40,766 nucleotides of DNA from Candidatus Kerfeldbacteria bacterium (GCA_018500015.2 JAHBAR020000005.1:1-40766), one strand, 5' to 3'; shown: positions 6,935 through 16,636, counted from the stretch's first letter. Numbers and translations: made by a program. The notes: a model not told the origin generated them from the letters alone.

Positions 6935-7561
6935 ATGCCAGGAACTTTTATCGTGTTTGAAGGAGGAGAGGGAAGTGGGAAGACGACGCATGCAAAGTTG
7001 CTCGCCGATTTTTTGCGCGCACAAGGTAAAACAGTAACGCTTACACTTGAACCGGGCGGTACGCAATTTGGTACAGCAATGCGCGGATTGATTTTATCTA
7101 AAGCTGAATATGATTTGACGCCGCGCGCAGAGCTGCTCTGTTTTCTTGCTGCGCGTGCACAACATGTTGCCGAGGTTATTCAACCTCGGCTTGAAAAAGG
7201 GGAGATTGTTATCTGTGATCGTTTCTCTGGTTCAACATTTGCGTACCAACTCGGTGGACGCAGTCTTCCTCAACCTGAGCTTGTGAAAGCGATGGAAGCG
7301 TACGCACGCATGGATTTGAAGCCAGATGCAGTTGTGTACCTTGATATTGATCCTGAGAGTGGCATTATGCGCAAAAAACAAGGCGGCCAAGAGCTTGATC
7401 GTCTTGATTCTGAAGCGCTGCAGTTTCACCAAAATGTTCATCAATACTTTTTACAACTCGCACAAGAGGAAAACTGGATTACAATTCCAACGGAAGGTGG
7501 AACGCAACAAGAAAACCAACAGCGCATTCGTGATGCTGTCTCATCACTTTTTAATAAATAA
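6935..7561 (+). CDS. tmk: Thymidylate kinase
   Basis: FIVFEGGEGSGKTTHAKLLADFL, CDRFSGSTFAYQ. Confidence 0.95.
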   Translation: MPGTFIVFEGGEGSGKTTHAKLLADFLRAQGKTVTLTLEPGGTQFGTAMRGLILSKAEYDLTPRAELLCFLAARAQHVAEVIQPRLEKGEIVICDRFSGSTFAYQLGGRSLPQPELVKAMEAYARMDLKPDAVVYLDIDPESGIMRKKQGGQELDRLDSEALQFHQNVHQYFLQLAQEENWITIPTEGGTQQENQQRIRDAVSSLFNK

Positions 7562-7566
7562 AATAT

Positions 7567-7989
7567 ATGCAGGTACGAATTCAAAAACTTGATCCACACG
7601 CAACACTTCCAAACTACGCACACACTGGTGATGCTGGTATGGATGTCTATAGCAATGAAGATGTCACATTGGCTCCCCAGGAGCGTCGTGCTATTAAGAC
7701 GGGGATAGCGATGGGAGTGCCTGAGGGTTACGTGGCGCTTGTGTGGGACAAAAGTGGTCGCGCACTCAAAGAAGGTCTCACAACAATGGCTGGGGTCGTT
7801 GATGCTGGATACCGTGGCGAAGTCATGATTGTGATGTTGAATACCAGCTCCACAAACGCTGAAATAAAAAAGGGACAGAAGCTTGCACAGATACTTGTTC
7901 AACCAGTCGCATCACCAGAACTTGTAGAAGTTGATTCGCTTGATGAAACAGATCGATCCACAGGTGGTTTTGGTAGCACAGGTTTATAA
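7567..7989 (+). CDS. dut: dUTP diphosphatase (trimeric)
   Basis: HTGDAGMDVYS, DKSGRALKEGLTTMAGVVDAGYRGE, STGGFGSTG. Confidence 0.95.
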   Translation: MQVRIQKLDPHATLPNYAHTGDAGMDVYSNEDVTLAPQERRAIKTGIAMGVPEGYVALVWDKSGRALKEGLTTMAGVVDAGYRGEVMIVMLNTSSTNAEIKKGQKLAQILVQPVASPELVEVDSLDETDRSTGGFGSTGL

Positions 7990-7991
7990 GT

Positions 7992-8017
7992 AGGGGGCTA
8001 TTTCAGCCCTCTTTTTT
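7992..8017 (+). terminator. Terminator after dut
   Basis: AGGGGGCT-atttc-AGCCCTCT followed by T-run. Confidence 0.7.
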
Positions 8018-8064
8018 GCATTCTCTTATGTGTCGCACAAGATATGTTTTACGACACTTGTATA

Positions 8065-8094
8065 AAACAAAAGCATTGAAAAAGCAGCTTTTGT
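8065..8094 (-). terminator. Terminator of the FtsQ-like gene (minus strand)
   Basis: ACAAAAGC(8067-8074)/GCTTTTGT(8087-8094); minus strand continues with TTTTAT. Confidence 0.5.
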
Positions 8095-8117
8095 GCGGCT
8101 CGTTATCTGTCTATGTG

Positions 8118-9275
8118 CTACTTCTCTTTAAAGTATGCTCTGTCTGTATATCGCGCATCGAAATATATAAGCTTGTCTGTATGCACTGTTCCTGAAGCAA
8201 CCGATGAGGCAAAATTATATAGCTGCGTGTGTAGATCTAAACCGGCATCGACATACACTCTAAATGTGTTGTTTTTGTCCTGAGTGACTACGTGAAGCTC
8301 TTTTGACACCATACTGTAGTCGCATGGCACGCTCACCGAAACCTGCTGCCAGCGCATCGTTGGTAATGTTGAATTTACGTTCTGATTCCCTTGGTGTAAC
8401 TCTTGTTGCTTTATGGCATCAAGTGCATCTAAGCTTTGGTCGATTGTGAGCTCGCCGTTTTTGAACTGAGTTTGAATCTCCAGCTTTTGTTGTTTGAACT
8501 CATTTGACACAGAACCTTCAATCTCATCTTCAAAAATTTGCTGCATCACATACTGAAGTTCCTGACATTCTACTTTTGGAAATATGAATTCTGAAACTGT
8601 GAGCCCAGTGTCCTTTTGAAATGTATCATAGACAGTGAGTATGTATGCAACATAATTTTTTGATGTTGCAAGCTCGCCAACAGTAAGTTCCGTGCGATTT
8701 TCATCGGTGATATGAGGCAAATTTGTTGGAAGGCTCTCAGCGCCGTTTACATACTCCGTCACAACACCCTCCCTATCCACTAAGTAGTGCGCATTATTGG
8801 CTGCCTCAGTGGCGACCCATACAATTGACGGTACGCGTTCATGCACAGTTACTGAAAGATGGTTAGGTAGCTTTGTTGAAATTTCGATGCTGTCGATAGC
8901 AAACGTTGTGCCAAATTGTTTCGTGATCGCTGAGCGCAAAGCGGAGGGTGAAAAATATGGATATGAGCGCGTCGGCAACACAATAAAACGATGTGAGTCA
9001 AGGTATGTGTTGACCGCTTCAATAAGTTGGTCATGCGGAATATATGTAGTATGCGCAACTGTCACGTCGCTGAGATAAAAAAATGAGCTGCGGATGGTGA
9101 TGTACCAAATCAAAAAGAAAACACCCACGACTGTACCAACGGCTGCGAACAGATCAGACGCAAGCATTTTCCAAATCGGTATACGTTCACCAATTTTCTT
9201 TTTACGAGAAAAAAACGGATTGGAGTTCCGTCCTGTTGAACGTGAGTATTTTTGTGTTGTAAGCCTTCCAGGCAT
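8118..9275 (-). CDS. FtsQ/DivIB-like cell division protein (POTRA)
   Basis: Basic N-terminus, one TM, then FYLSDVTVAHTTYIPHDQLIEAVN...SIEISTKLPNHLSVTVHERVPSIVW...YLVDREGVV; start chosen at MPGRLTTQ. Confidence 0.7.
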   Translation of the reverse strand: MPGRLTTQKYSRSTGRNSNPFFSRKKKIGERIPIWKMLASDLFAAVGTVVGVFFLIWYITIRSSFFYLSDVTVAHTTYIPHDQLIEAVNTYLDSHRFIVLPTRSYPYFSPSALRSAITKQFGTTFAIDSIEISTKLPNHLSVTVHERVPSIVWVATEAANNAHYLVDREGVVTEYVNGAESLPTNLPHITDENRTELTVGELATSKNYVAYILTVYDTFQKDTGLTVSEFIFPKVECQELQYVMQQIFEDEIEGSVSNEFKQQKLEIQTQFKNGELTIDQSLDALDAIKQQELHQGNQNVNSTLPTMRWQQVSVSVPCDYSMVSKELHVVTQDKNNTFRVYVDAGLDLHTQLYNFASSVASGTVHTDKLIYFDARYTDRAYFKEK

Positions 9276-9282
9276 CCTCAGT

Positions 9283-9315
9283 AGTGTAGCAGAAATACAC
9301 AAAATATGGTATAGT
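9283..9315. promoter_or_regulatory. Divergent extended -10 promoters
   Basis: Minus: TGC-TACACT (hexamer 9288-9283), 7 nt from ATG 9275. Plus: TGG-TATAGT (hexamer 9310-9315), 7 nt from ATG 9323. Confidence 0.6.
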
Positions 9316-9322
9316 ATGAATC

Positions 9323-10117
9323 ATGAATTACGAAAGAAAAACTGTTCAGATGCATTCCGGCAGCACTGTTTCTTATATAGTTTCTAAAGGAAATTTAGCT
9401 AAAACACCAATACTTTTTCTTCACGGCTGGGGTGGAAGCGCTGAGTCATTTACTGCACAATTGCTGCCAGCGCTAGAGCAGGAGAGTAATGATCATCCCC
9501 CACTCTATGCATTGGATTTTCCGGGATTTGGTCAAAGTCCAGAGCCTGCTGCGGCATGGACCGTGCAAGAGTATGCTGATTGTGTTGTGGAATTTACTCA
9601 AGCGCTCAATCTTCAAAAAGTGCATGTAGTATGCCACTCTTTTGGTGGTCGCATTACTCCTCTACTCCTCACTCAATACCCTGAACGTTTTGTGAGTGCT
9701 GTATGTATCGCGCCAGCTGGTGTGTATCATGAAAATGCAACGGCGCAACGTATGGCGCGATTAAGTAAAATAGCAGGGCGCTTTGATACTATGCCGGCGG
9801 TTTCTTTCTTGATGCGCGTGGTGCGTTCTTTTGTTCGCAAGCTTGTTGGTGCGAACGATTATGCGGCAACCTCGGGCGTGATGCAAGAGACGTTTAAACA
9901 TGTTGTCGCATCAGATGTCACGCCAGTACTTTCACGCATTACTCAACCCGTCACACTTTTTTTTGGACGCAATGATACGTACGTACCTGTTAGTGACGCA
10001 CAAGTATGGCACGATGCAATTCCACAATCGACACTGACTATTTTTGAAGATGGTCGACATGGTTTGCAATACACGCACGCAGCTCAAATCGCTCACGCTA
10101 TTTCAACACTTGTATGA
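9323..10117 (+). CDS. Alpha/beta hydrolase
   Basis: LFLHGWGGSAESF, VVCHSFGGRI, FGRNDTYVPV, GRHGLQY. Confidence 0.92.
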   Translation: MNYERKTVQMHSGSTVSYIVSKGNLAKTPILFLHGWGGSAESFTAQLLPALEQESNDHPPLYALDFPGFGQSPEPAAAWTVQEYADCVVEFTQALNLQKVHVVCHSFGGRITPLLLTQYPERFVSAVCIAPAGVYHENATAQRMARLSKIAGRFDTMPAVSFLMRVVRSFVRKLVGANDYAATSGVMQETFKHVVASDVTPVLSRITQPVTLFFGRNDTYVPVSDAQVWHDAIPQSTLTIFEDGRHGLQYTHAAQIAHAISTLV

Positions 10118-11670
10118 TCTACATTCTCCTCGCGCTCGCTTTGTGTAAAACGCTGTACTGGCTCTATGTATGGCAATTGAAAGAATATCGACTTGATCGC
10201 ATGCGTGATTTTTTGAGTACGCACACTGGCAGGCACAAGGTATGGAGAAATGTTTTTTCAGTTGCTGATATTGTTCTTCTCATCGTCAGTCTTTTGCTCG
10301 CATCGAGCCTTTCCCCCCTACTGAGTATTCTATGGGGCATTGTCTGCGGTGCTGAAGTGCTTATGTACATCCTCGCGCGCTCTTCATTCAAGCCTCGGTT
10401 TACAGCAAAAGCGCTTCTGGTTATCGCTCTCACGTTTTTCATCACGTTTTTCATCGCACAGATGAGTCGAGTTTCCGCGTTTATGCTCTTTGTGTTTACT
10501 CCTCTGCTTGTGCCGTTTATTGTCACGGCAATCATTCTTTTATTTAATCCTCTCTCTCGCATTGCGCGTGGAGTTGTTATTTCTATCGCAAAACAACGTC
10601 TTGAACAGATGAAGGAAAAACCAATCGTAGTAGGCATTACAGGAAGTTTTGGTAAAACGACAACAAAAGAATATTTAAAAACTATTCTTTCAGAAAAATT
10701 CCGCGTGATGATAACGCCCGCGCATGTCAACGTGGATATTGGTGTTGCGCGTGCAATTTTGAAGTTGCTCAAAGATGATACACAGGTGTGTATTGTTGAA
10801 ATGGGCGCATATCGTCAAGGTGAGATTGCTGCGATTTGTCGTATGGTAAAGCCGCACATTGGTATTATCACGGCGATTGCTGATCAGCATCTCAGTTTGT
10901 TTGGCGATGTGAAAATAATTCAACAAACAAAAGGTGAGCTCATTCAAGCGTTGCCTGAAGATGGATTGTGCGTTGTGAATCAAGATTTTATTCTTGCTAC
11001 CGAAGCAGCAAAGTTGTGGTCAAAGGCACCGGTGTATACGTACAGCACCAATCGACCGGCAAATATCACAGTAAGCGAAGTTGAAGCAAAACGAAACGCT
11101 GTTCAAGCACGGTATCGTGGTAAGCGTTTGAATTTTTCATTCACAGCGCCAATGCATGGCAAGCACTTGTTGAGCAATGTACTCGCGGCTATTACTGTCG
11201 CTGAACACCTTGGACTTTCACAAGAAGAGATTGTTCGAGGACTTGAAAAAATAGATACCCTTGAAGGTACAATGCAGCTTGTGACGGGCAAAACAGGCGC
11301 AACCGTAATTGATGACCACTACAATAGTAATCCAGAAGGGTTTACTGCAGCGCTTGAATATCTGAACACATTTAATGGTCAACGAAAAATTGTCGTAACA
11401 CCTGGGATGCTCGAACTTGGCACTGCTTCTGCTGAGCGTCACCATGATGTTGGAAAAGCAATTGCCGATAACGCTGATGTATGCATTATCACCAAAAAAG
11501 ATTTTGCTCAAGATATTATTACTGGAATCGAGACATCTGCTCGTCGTATTGAATTCCATGTGTGTTCCTCGAGTGAAGAAGCTGTTGGGCTTATTGAAGG
11601 GACGAGTGAGAAAGATTGCATTTTGCTTGAGGGCCGTTCAACAACTCCAATTATCAATGCGTTGATTTAG
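10114..11670 (+). CDS. Membrane-anchored Mur ligase family protein (MurF-like)
   Basis: Several N-terminal TMs; GITGSFGKTTTKEYLKTIL, DDHYNSNPEGFTAALEYL. Confidence 0.85.
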   Translation: MIYILLALALCKTLYWLYVWQLKEYRLDRMRDFLSTHTGRHKVWRNVFSVADIVLLIVSLLLASSLSPLLSILWGIVCGAEVLMYILARSSFKPRFTAKALLVIALTFFITFFIAQMSRVSAFMLFVFTPLLVPFIVTAIILLFNPLSRIARGVVISIAKQRLEQMKEKPIVVGITGSFGKTTTKEYLKTILSEKFRVMITPAHVNVDIGVARAILKLLKDDTQVCIVEMGAYRQGEIAAICRMVKPHIGIITAIADQHLSLFGDVKIIQQTKGELIQALPEDGLCVVNQDFILATEAAKLWSKAPVYTYSTNRPANITVSEVEAKRNAVQARYRGKRLNFSFTAPMHGKHLLSNVLAAITVAEHLGLSQEEIVRGLEKIDTLEGTMQLVTGKTGATVIDDHYNSNPEGFTAALEYLNTFNGQRKIVVTPGMLELGTASAERHHDVGKAIADNADVCIITKKDFAQDIITGIETSARRIEFHVCSSSEEAVGLIEGTSEKDCILLEGRSTTPIINALI

Positions 11671-11671
11671 T

Positions 11672-12931
11672 ATGCCTCGACTTCTTTCAACAGACGCTTC
11701 GCCAAACACAACACCACATGATGCGTTGCGTTCTATTGTGCAGATTCTGAATCCATGGACGCTATCTCGAAAAAATACACGTCATGTAGATGAAGTACAA
11801 CGTTTTTTTGTGGAGAGTTTTGGAACGCAGAATGTGTTTACGTTTTTGCGTGGTCGTAGCGCACTCTCACTTACTCTTGAAAGTCTTGGCATCACCTCAG
11901 GCGATGAAGTATGCATTCAAGCATTCACCTGCGTTGTAGTTCCGAACGCTATTACCGCTCTCGGTGCAACGCCTGTGTATTGCGATGTTGATGACAGTTA
12001 TAATCTTACTGCAGATAGCATTCACGAAGTACTGCAAAAGCATCCTCGACTCAAGGCTGTGGTTGTCCAACACACATTTGGTGTTGCGGCTGATATGGAT
12101 GCTATTGTGGCTTTGTGCAAAGAAAAAAACCTTCTCCTTATTGAAGACTGTGCGCACGCACTCTATAGCACATATAACAATAAGCTCCTTGGAACGTTTG
12201 GAGATGCAGCTATTTTTTCTTTTGGTCGTGACAAAGTTATCTCTTCTGTGAACGGTGGTGTAGCTGTCCTTCGCTCCCCTGCTGCTGCAGAAAAGATGAA
12301 AATGCTTATTCAAGAAAAAGTGATTCATATCCGCACAGCAGATGTGTATAAGCATCTTCTCCACCCATTTGTTTTTGAAGTTGGCAAAATCCTTTTTGAG
12401 TTCCATCCAGCCTTGTGCAATGGTTGGATTGAGATTTTTAAACATACACGCTTAATCCCCCTTGTTGTTACTGAGAAGGAAAAAGAAGGAGCGCAAGAGG
12501 TGCATTATCACCTGCCCAACCCTCTCGCCTACCGCGCTCTTGTGCAGCTGCGGTCTATTAGAACAACTCTTGCGCATCGAGCAGATATTTCAAAAGTCTA
12601 CGCTGGATTGTTGCCGATAGATACTTTTTTTCCTCAACACATCCCTTCATACGCATCAAGTTCGTTATTGCGATATACCATTCACCATGAACAGATCCCT
12701 CAGATTGAAGGTGAGCTCAAAAAGCACGGCGTATATCTTGGTCATTGGTATGACACTGCGATTGCGCCTAAAGATACCTCTCTTGAAGGAGCAAAATACA
12801 CTGTAGGTATCTGTCCAAAAGCAGAAAAATTAACCATGAGTATCGCAAACCTACCGACACATCTGTCTATTACTGAAGATGATGCGCGGATGATTGCTGA
12901 TGTCATACTCAAAAATAGCAAAAAAGTATGA
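11672..12931 (+). CDS. DegT/DnrJ/EryC1/StrS aminotransferase family protein
   Basis: GDEVCIQAFTCVVVPNAITALGATPVYCDVD, EDCAHALYS, FSFGRDKVISSVNGG. Confidence 0.88.
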   Translation: MPRLLSTDASPNTTPHDALRSIVQILNPWTLSRKNTRHVDEVQRFFVESFGTQNVFTFLRGRSALSLTLESLGITSGDEVCIQAFTCVVVPNAITALGATPVYCDVDDSYNLTADSIHEVLQKHPRLKAVVVQHTFGVAADMDAIVALCKEKNLLLIEDCAHALYSTYNNKLLGTFGDAAIFSFGRDKVISSVNGGVAVLRSPAAAEKMKMLIQEKVIHIRTADVYKHLLHPFVFEVGKILFEFHPALCNGWIEIFKHTRLIPLVVTEKEKEGAQEVHYHLPNPLAYRALVQLRSIRTTLAHRADISKVYAGLLPIDTFFPQHIPSYASSSLLRYTIHHEQIPQIEGELKKHGVYLGHWYDTAIAPKDTSLEGAKYTVGICPKAEKLTMSIANLPTHLSITEDDARMIADVILKNSKKV

Positions 12932-13971
12932 ACACATATCGTATTCAGGAAAATTTGCCTGTTGACCAATGGGAAGATTTTCTTTCTCAACAGCCCTTTG
13001 CTCCTTTTTTGCAGTCGGCTCACATGGAGAAGCTGCATCAAGAGCTCCATGATAAAACATGGCGCATTGCTGTGATGCAGAATGATCAGTGTGTCGGTGT
13101 GTGTTTCGCAACGCTTGTCACCGCTCGTCGTGGGTGGTATCTCTATATTCCGTACGGTCCAGTGATTGTTCCAGAACATATGGATTCATTACCTCAACTC
13201 ATGGAGTATCTTAAAGAGTTTGCCCGAAAAGAGCGCGCTGATTTGATTCGATGTTCCCCGTTTGTAGAAAACACTCCAGAAAATCAAGATCGCTTCGCAG
13301 CTCTCGGTTTTCAGAAAGCGCCAATGCATGTGCTTGCTGAGCACCTCTGGCTTCTTGATCTCGTTCAAGATGAAGAATCGCTTCTTAGAGGAATGCGTAA
13401 GACGATGCGCAATCTTATTAAGCGTGCAGAAAAAGATGGTGTAACGATTTCGACCTCACAAAACCCAGAAGATATTGAGAAGTTTATTAAAGTGCACAAA
13501 GAAACCGCATCACGCCATGGCTTTACGCCGTATACCAATAGTTATTTTCGTGCACAGGCCAAAGCGTTCTTGCCGCATGACCTTGGCATGCTGTATTTTG
13601 CGCATTTTGAAGGAAAAATTATCAGCGCAGCATTTATTATGTATTACGGCGATAGTGGTTCGTACCATCATGGTGCTTCGCTTTCAGAATACAACAAAAT
13701 CCCCGCTTCATATCTGCTGCAGTGGCAAGCAATTCAAGAAGCAAAACGTCGAGGCAAGCGCATCTACAATTTTTGGGGCATTGTTCCTGAGTCACAGTAT
13801 CAATCTCGCTTTCTGAAGCGCGCACATCCGTGGATTGGCCTTTCAAAATTCAAAACAGGCTTTGGTGGCAGAGAGTATCTTCTTCTCCATTGCCAAGATT
13901 TACCTCTCACAAAAAAATACTACCTCACGCGCGCCATCGAAACTCTCCGTAAAATGAAACGCGGATATTAA
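12928..13971 (+). CDS. FemAB/FemX-like peptidoglycan bridge aminoacyltransferase (GNAT fold)
   Basis: AHMEKLHQEL..., LLRGMRKTMRNLIKRAEKDGV, YYGDSGSYHHGAS, IYNFWGI. Confidence 0.88.
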   Translation: MNTYRIQENLPVDQWEDFLSQQPFAPFLQSAHMEKLHQELHDKTWRIAVMQNDQCVGVCFATLVTARRGWYLYIPYGPVIVPEHMDSLPQLMEYLKEFARKERADLIRCSPFVENTPENQDRFAALGFQKAPMHVLAEHLWLLDLVQDEESLLRGMRKTMRNLIKRAEKDGVTISTSQNPEDIEKFIKVHKETASRHGFTPYTNSYFRAQAKAFLPHDLGMLYFAHFEGKIISAAFIMYYGDSGSYHHGASLSEYNKIPASYLLQWQAIQEAKRRGKRIYNFWGIVPESQYQSRFLKRAHPWIGLSKFKTGFGGREYLLLHCQDLPLTKKYYLTRAIETLRKMKRGY

Positions 13972-13972
13972 T

Positions 13973-14740
13973 ATGTTGTACGGAGATGCTGGTTGGGAAA
14001 AATCGTGGAAATCATTTGAAGATAGCGGGAATATTGGTATTACGCATGTCACGAATCCAGCTTTATTCAAAGAAATTGACAAGGCCTTGAGTGAGCAAAC
14101 AAATGCTACTCTTCTTGATATTGGTGCTGGCTCAAATTCTTTAGCACTTTCTTTTTTATACGAAAAAAAAGGTCGAACTCAACTTGTAGATACATGGATT
14201 TCAGTTGAAGGTTCTAAAGAACTCATTCGTGAAAGTAAAAAAAATATTGAAGAACATGATACAGATGAAAAAATATCCCTTATCCCTCATCACGTTGAAG
14301 CCGCGAATCCGCTGCCACTTGAAGATCATTCTATAGACATCGCACTTTCTCGTCACATGTTGATGCATTTGTCTACTATAGACTTACACGCTCATATGAA
14401 AGATTTGCGCCGAGTGTTAAAAAGTAATGGAGTGTACATTGCTGCAATTCTGAATCCAGAGTATGAACAATGGAAACGAGCACAAGCCGGTGAAGTTGTT
14501 TTAATAAATGACCAGCAGTATGAATATTCTTTTTTACCAAAAGAGGCGCCTGGAAACCACACATTTATTCAGCACTTTAAAGATCGCTCGACTCTTGAAA
14601 AGATATTTTCTGAATCATTTACAATCAAAAAAATAACTGAGTGTTTTCCGGTTTCAGATGAGTTCAAAAAAACTCACGCACGCTACTATATGAAAGATAC
14701 GCCAATGACTCTAGTATACGTTTTACAACCATTACCATAA
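13973..14740 (+). CDS. Class I SAM-dependent methyltransferase
   Basis: LLDIGAGSNSLALSFL, LPLEDHSIDIALSRHMLMHL, LRRVLKSNGVYI. Confidence 0.8.
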   Translation: MLYGDAGWEKSWKSFEDSGNIGITHVTNPALFKEIDKALSEQTNATLLDIGAGSNSLALSFLYEKKGRTQLVDTWISVEGSKELIRESKKNIEEHDTDEKISLIPHHVEAANPLPLEDHSIDIALSRHMLMHLSTIDLHAHMKDLRRVLKSNGVYIAAILNPEYEQWKRAQAGEVVLINDQQYEYSFLPKEAPGNHTFIQHFKDRSTLEKIFSESFTIKKITECFPVSDEFKKTHARYYMKDTPMTLVYVLQPLP

Positions 14741-14744
14741 CCTT

Positions 14745-15362
14745 ATGCCTACAATCTCGGAACTCAAAAAACAATCTGGTGCAAAATACTTCGTATCATT
14801 TTTTGGAAAAACCTCAGTTCCAGTGACTGCGCCTGATTATCAGCTAATGAAAAAAATTGCTGCGTATGTTGTTGAACATGGCAGCGGAGTAATTCATGGT
14901 GGCTACACAGGCGGCATGATGGAGGCTGTAAGCTTGGGCGCACAAGAGGTCATTGCTCAAAAAGGTTTGTCGCAGCATTATGACATCGGCGTGCTCCATG
15001 CTTTGCACGATCTCACACACGGTCAACGTACGCTCAATAGCGTATTCACCGATGCCATGCCAGACACGTTTGATCGCTTACGTGCAGTGGTTAGTGGTGA
15101 CGTCAACATAGTCTGCTCTATTGGTGGCGATGGCACAGAGCTCGAGGCTTCATATGTGTTTTCAGAAAATACATTTGCAGAAAAACCAACGCCATTGATT
15201 TTTGTACAAACAGAAACAGGTACACAGTGGAGTGAAATCATCGATACAAAAATTCGAGTACTTTCGCACGATCAAAAAAGTAGAGCCGATTTTCCATGGC
15301 TCTACTTCGCGCACTCCTTTGAAAAGTGCATTCACATTCTCAACTCCCTACTTTTTCGGTAG
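14745..15362 (+). CDS. LOG-family (lysine-decarboxylase-like) protein
   Basis: YFVSFFGKTSVP, VIHGGYTGGMMEAVSLGAQE, SIGGDGTELEASYVF. Confidence 0.65.
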   Translation: MPTISELKKQSGAKYFVSFFGKTSVPVTAPDYQLMKKIAAYVVEHGSGVIHGGYTGGMMEAVSLGAQEVIAQKGLSQHYDIGVLHALHDLTHGQRTLNSVFTDAMPDTFDRLRAVVSGDVNIVCSIGGDGTELEASYVFSENTFAEKPTPLIFVQTETGTQWSEIIDTKIRVLSHDQKSRADFPWLYFAHSFEKCIHILNSLLFR

Positions 15363-16625
15363 GATCTTCTCTACCCCACCCATGAACGGTCGCAAGACTT
15401 CTGGGATAGTAATAGTTCCGTCTGCGTTCTGATAGTTTTCTAATATAGCAATCGGTGTACGTGAAAGTGCGACAGCTGTGCCATTGAGTGTATGAACGTA
15501 CTCTTTTTTACCTTCTGCATTCACGTGCTTAATGTTTAAACGACGCGCTTGAAAATCCGTGCAGTTTGAGGTTGATGTGATCTCTCCCCAGTCGTTTTTC
15601 ATCGGCATCCATGCTTCAAGGTCATACTTGCGATATGCTGGTCCACCAAGATCACCTGTGCAAATATCGACAACGTGGTATGGGAATCCTAAACCTTGTG
15701 CAATTTCTTCTTCGATTTGGCGCAACTCTTCGTGCAATGTGTCAGATTGTTCTGGCGCGCAAAAAATAAACATCTCTACTTTCGAGAATTGATGGACGCG
15801 ATATAATCCGCGTGACTCTTTGCCGTATGCGCCTGCTTCTGTGCGGAAACAATGTGAAAGGGCAACAATCTTTTTTGGTTTTTCCAACTCTCCTTGAGCA
15901 AATGTATGATCACGGTAATATCCCGCAACAGTGATTTCAGCCGTTGCAATAAGTGAAAGATCAGTCCCTTCAATAGAATAAATCTGCGTTTCATCGCCGC
16001 GTGGTTGATAGCCTGTGCCCATCAAAATTTCTTGGCGTGCAAGATCAGGAGTGAGCATTGGGGTGTACCCATGCTTCACGCAGACAGACATTGCGTACTG
16101 AATAAGAGCAAGTTCGAGCAACGCCGCTTCATTTTTGAGATAATAAAATCCTCTACCAGACACTTTTGCTCCAGTTTCAAAATCAAGAATATCGAGCTCT
16201 TGTCCCAAAGTTACGTGGTCTTTTGGGGTAAAGGTAAACTGCGTAGGCTCTTTAAAGCGAGAAATTTCTTTGTTCTGTGTGTCATCGGTTCCTACTGGAG
16301 AATCAGGGTGCGTTCGATTCGGTACCTGCATGAGCAAATCCAAAAATCTTCCTCGCACAGCCTCTGTCTGCGTCTCAAGATTAGCAATTTGTTCTTTGAG
16401 CTCTTTCCCCTTCTCTACATACTGAAGCTTCTCTTCCTTTGGTGCTTTTTGAATAGCTTCGGCGTTGGCATTTTTTGCAGCGCGAGCAGCATCTAACCCT
16501 TGGGTGAGTGTTCGCACTTCAGTATCAAGTAAAAGAAGTGAGTCAATATCAACATTCACTCGACGATTTACGCAATTCTTTTTGACCTCTTCAATGTTGT
16601 TTCGAATGTATTGAATGTCTAGCAT
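15348..16625 (-). CDS. serS: Serine--tRNA ligase
   Basis: MLDIQYIRNNIEEVKKNCVNR; TEAGAYGKESRGLYRVHQFSKVEMF; SNCTDFQARRL; start moved from 16682. Confidence 0.97.
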   Translation of the reverse strand: MLDIQYIRNNIEEVKKNCVNRRVNVDIDSLLLLDTEVRTLTQGLDAARAAKNANAEAIQKAPKEEKLQYVEKGKELKEQIANLETQTEAVRGRFLDLLMQVPNRTHPDSPVGTDDTQNKEISRFKEPTQFTFTPKDHVTLGQELDILDFETGAKVSGRGFYYLKNEAALLELALIQYAMSVCVKHGYTPMLTPDLARQEILMGTGYQPRGDETQIYSIEGTDLSLIATAEITVAGYYRDHTFAQGELEKPKKIVALSHCFRTEAGAYGKESRGLYRVHQFSKVEMFIFCAPEQSDTLHEELRQIEEEIAQGLGFPYHVVDICTGDLGGPAYRKYDLEAWMPMKNDWGEITSTSNCTDFQARRLNIKHVNAEGKKEYVHTLNGTAVALSRTPIAILENYQNADGTITIPEVLRPFMGGVEKILPKK

Positions 16626-16636
16626 AGTCAATTGAA

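Noticed and set aside
10164-10772. 202-aa minus-strand ORF opposite the MurF-like gene
   Set aside because: Antisense to a clear Mur ligase; Arg/Thr/Met-rich shadow translation.
11897-12445. 182-aa minus-strand ORF opposite the DegT gene
   Set aside because: Antisense shadow ORF without motifs.
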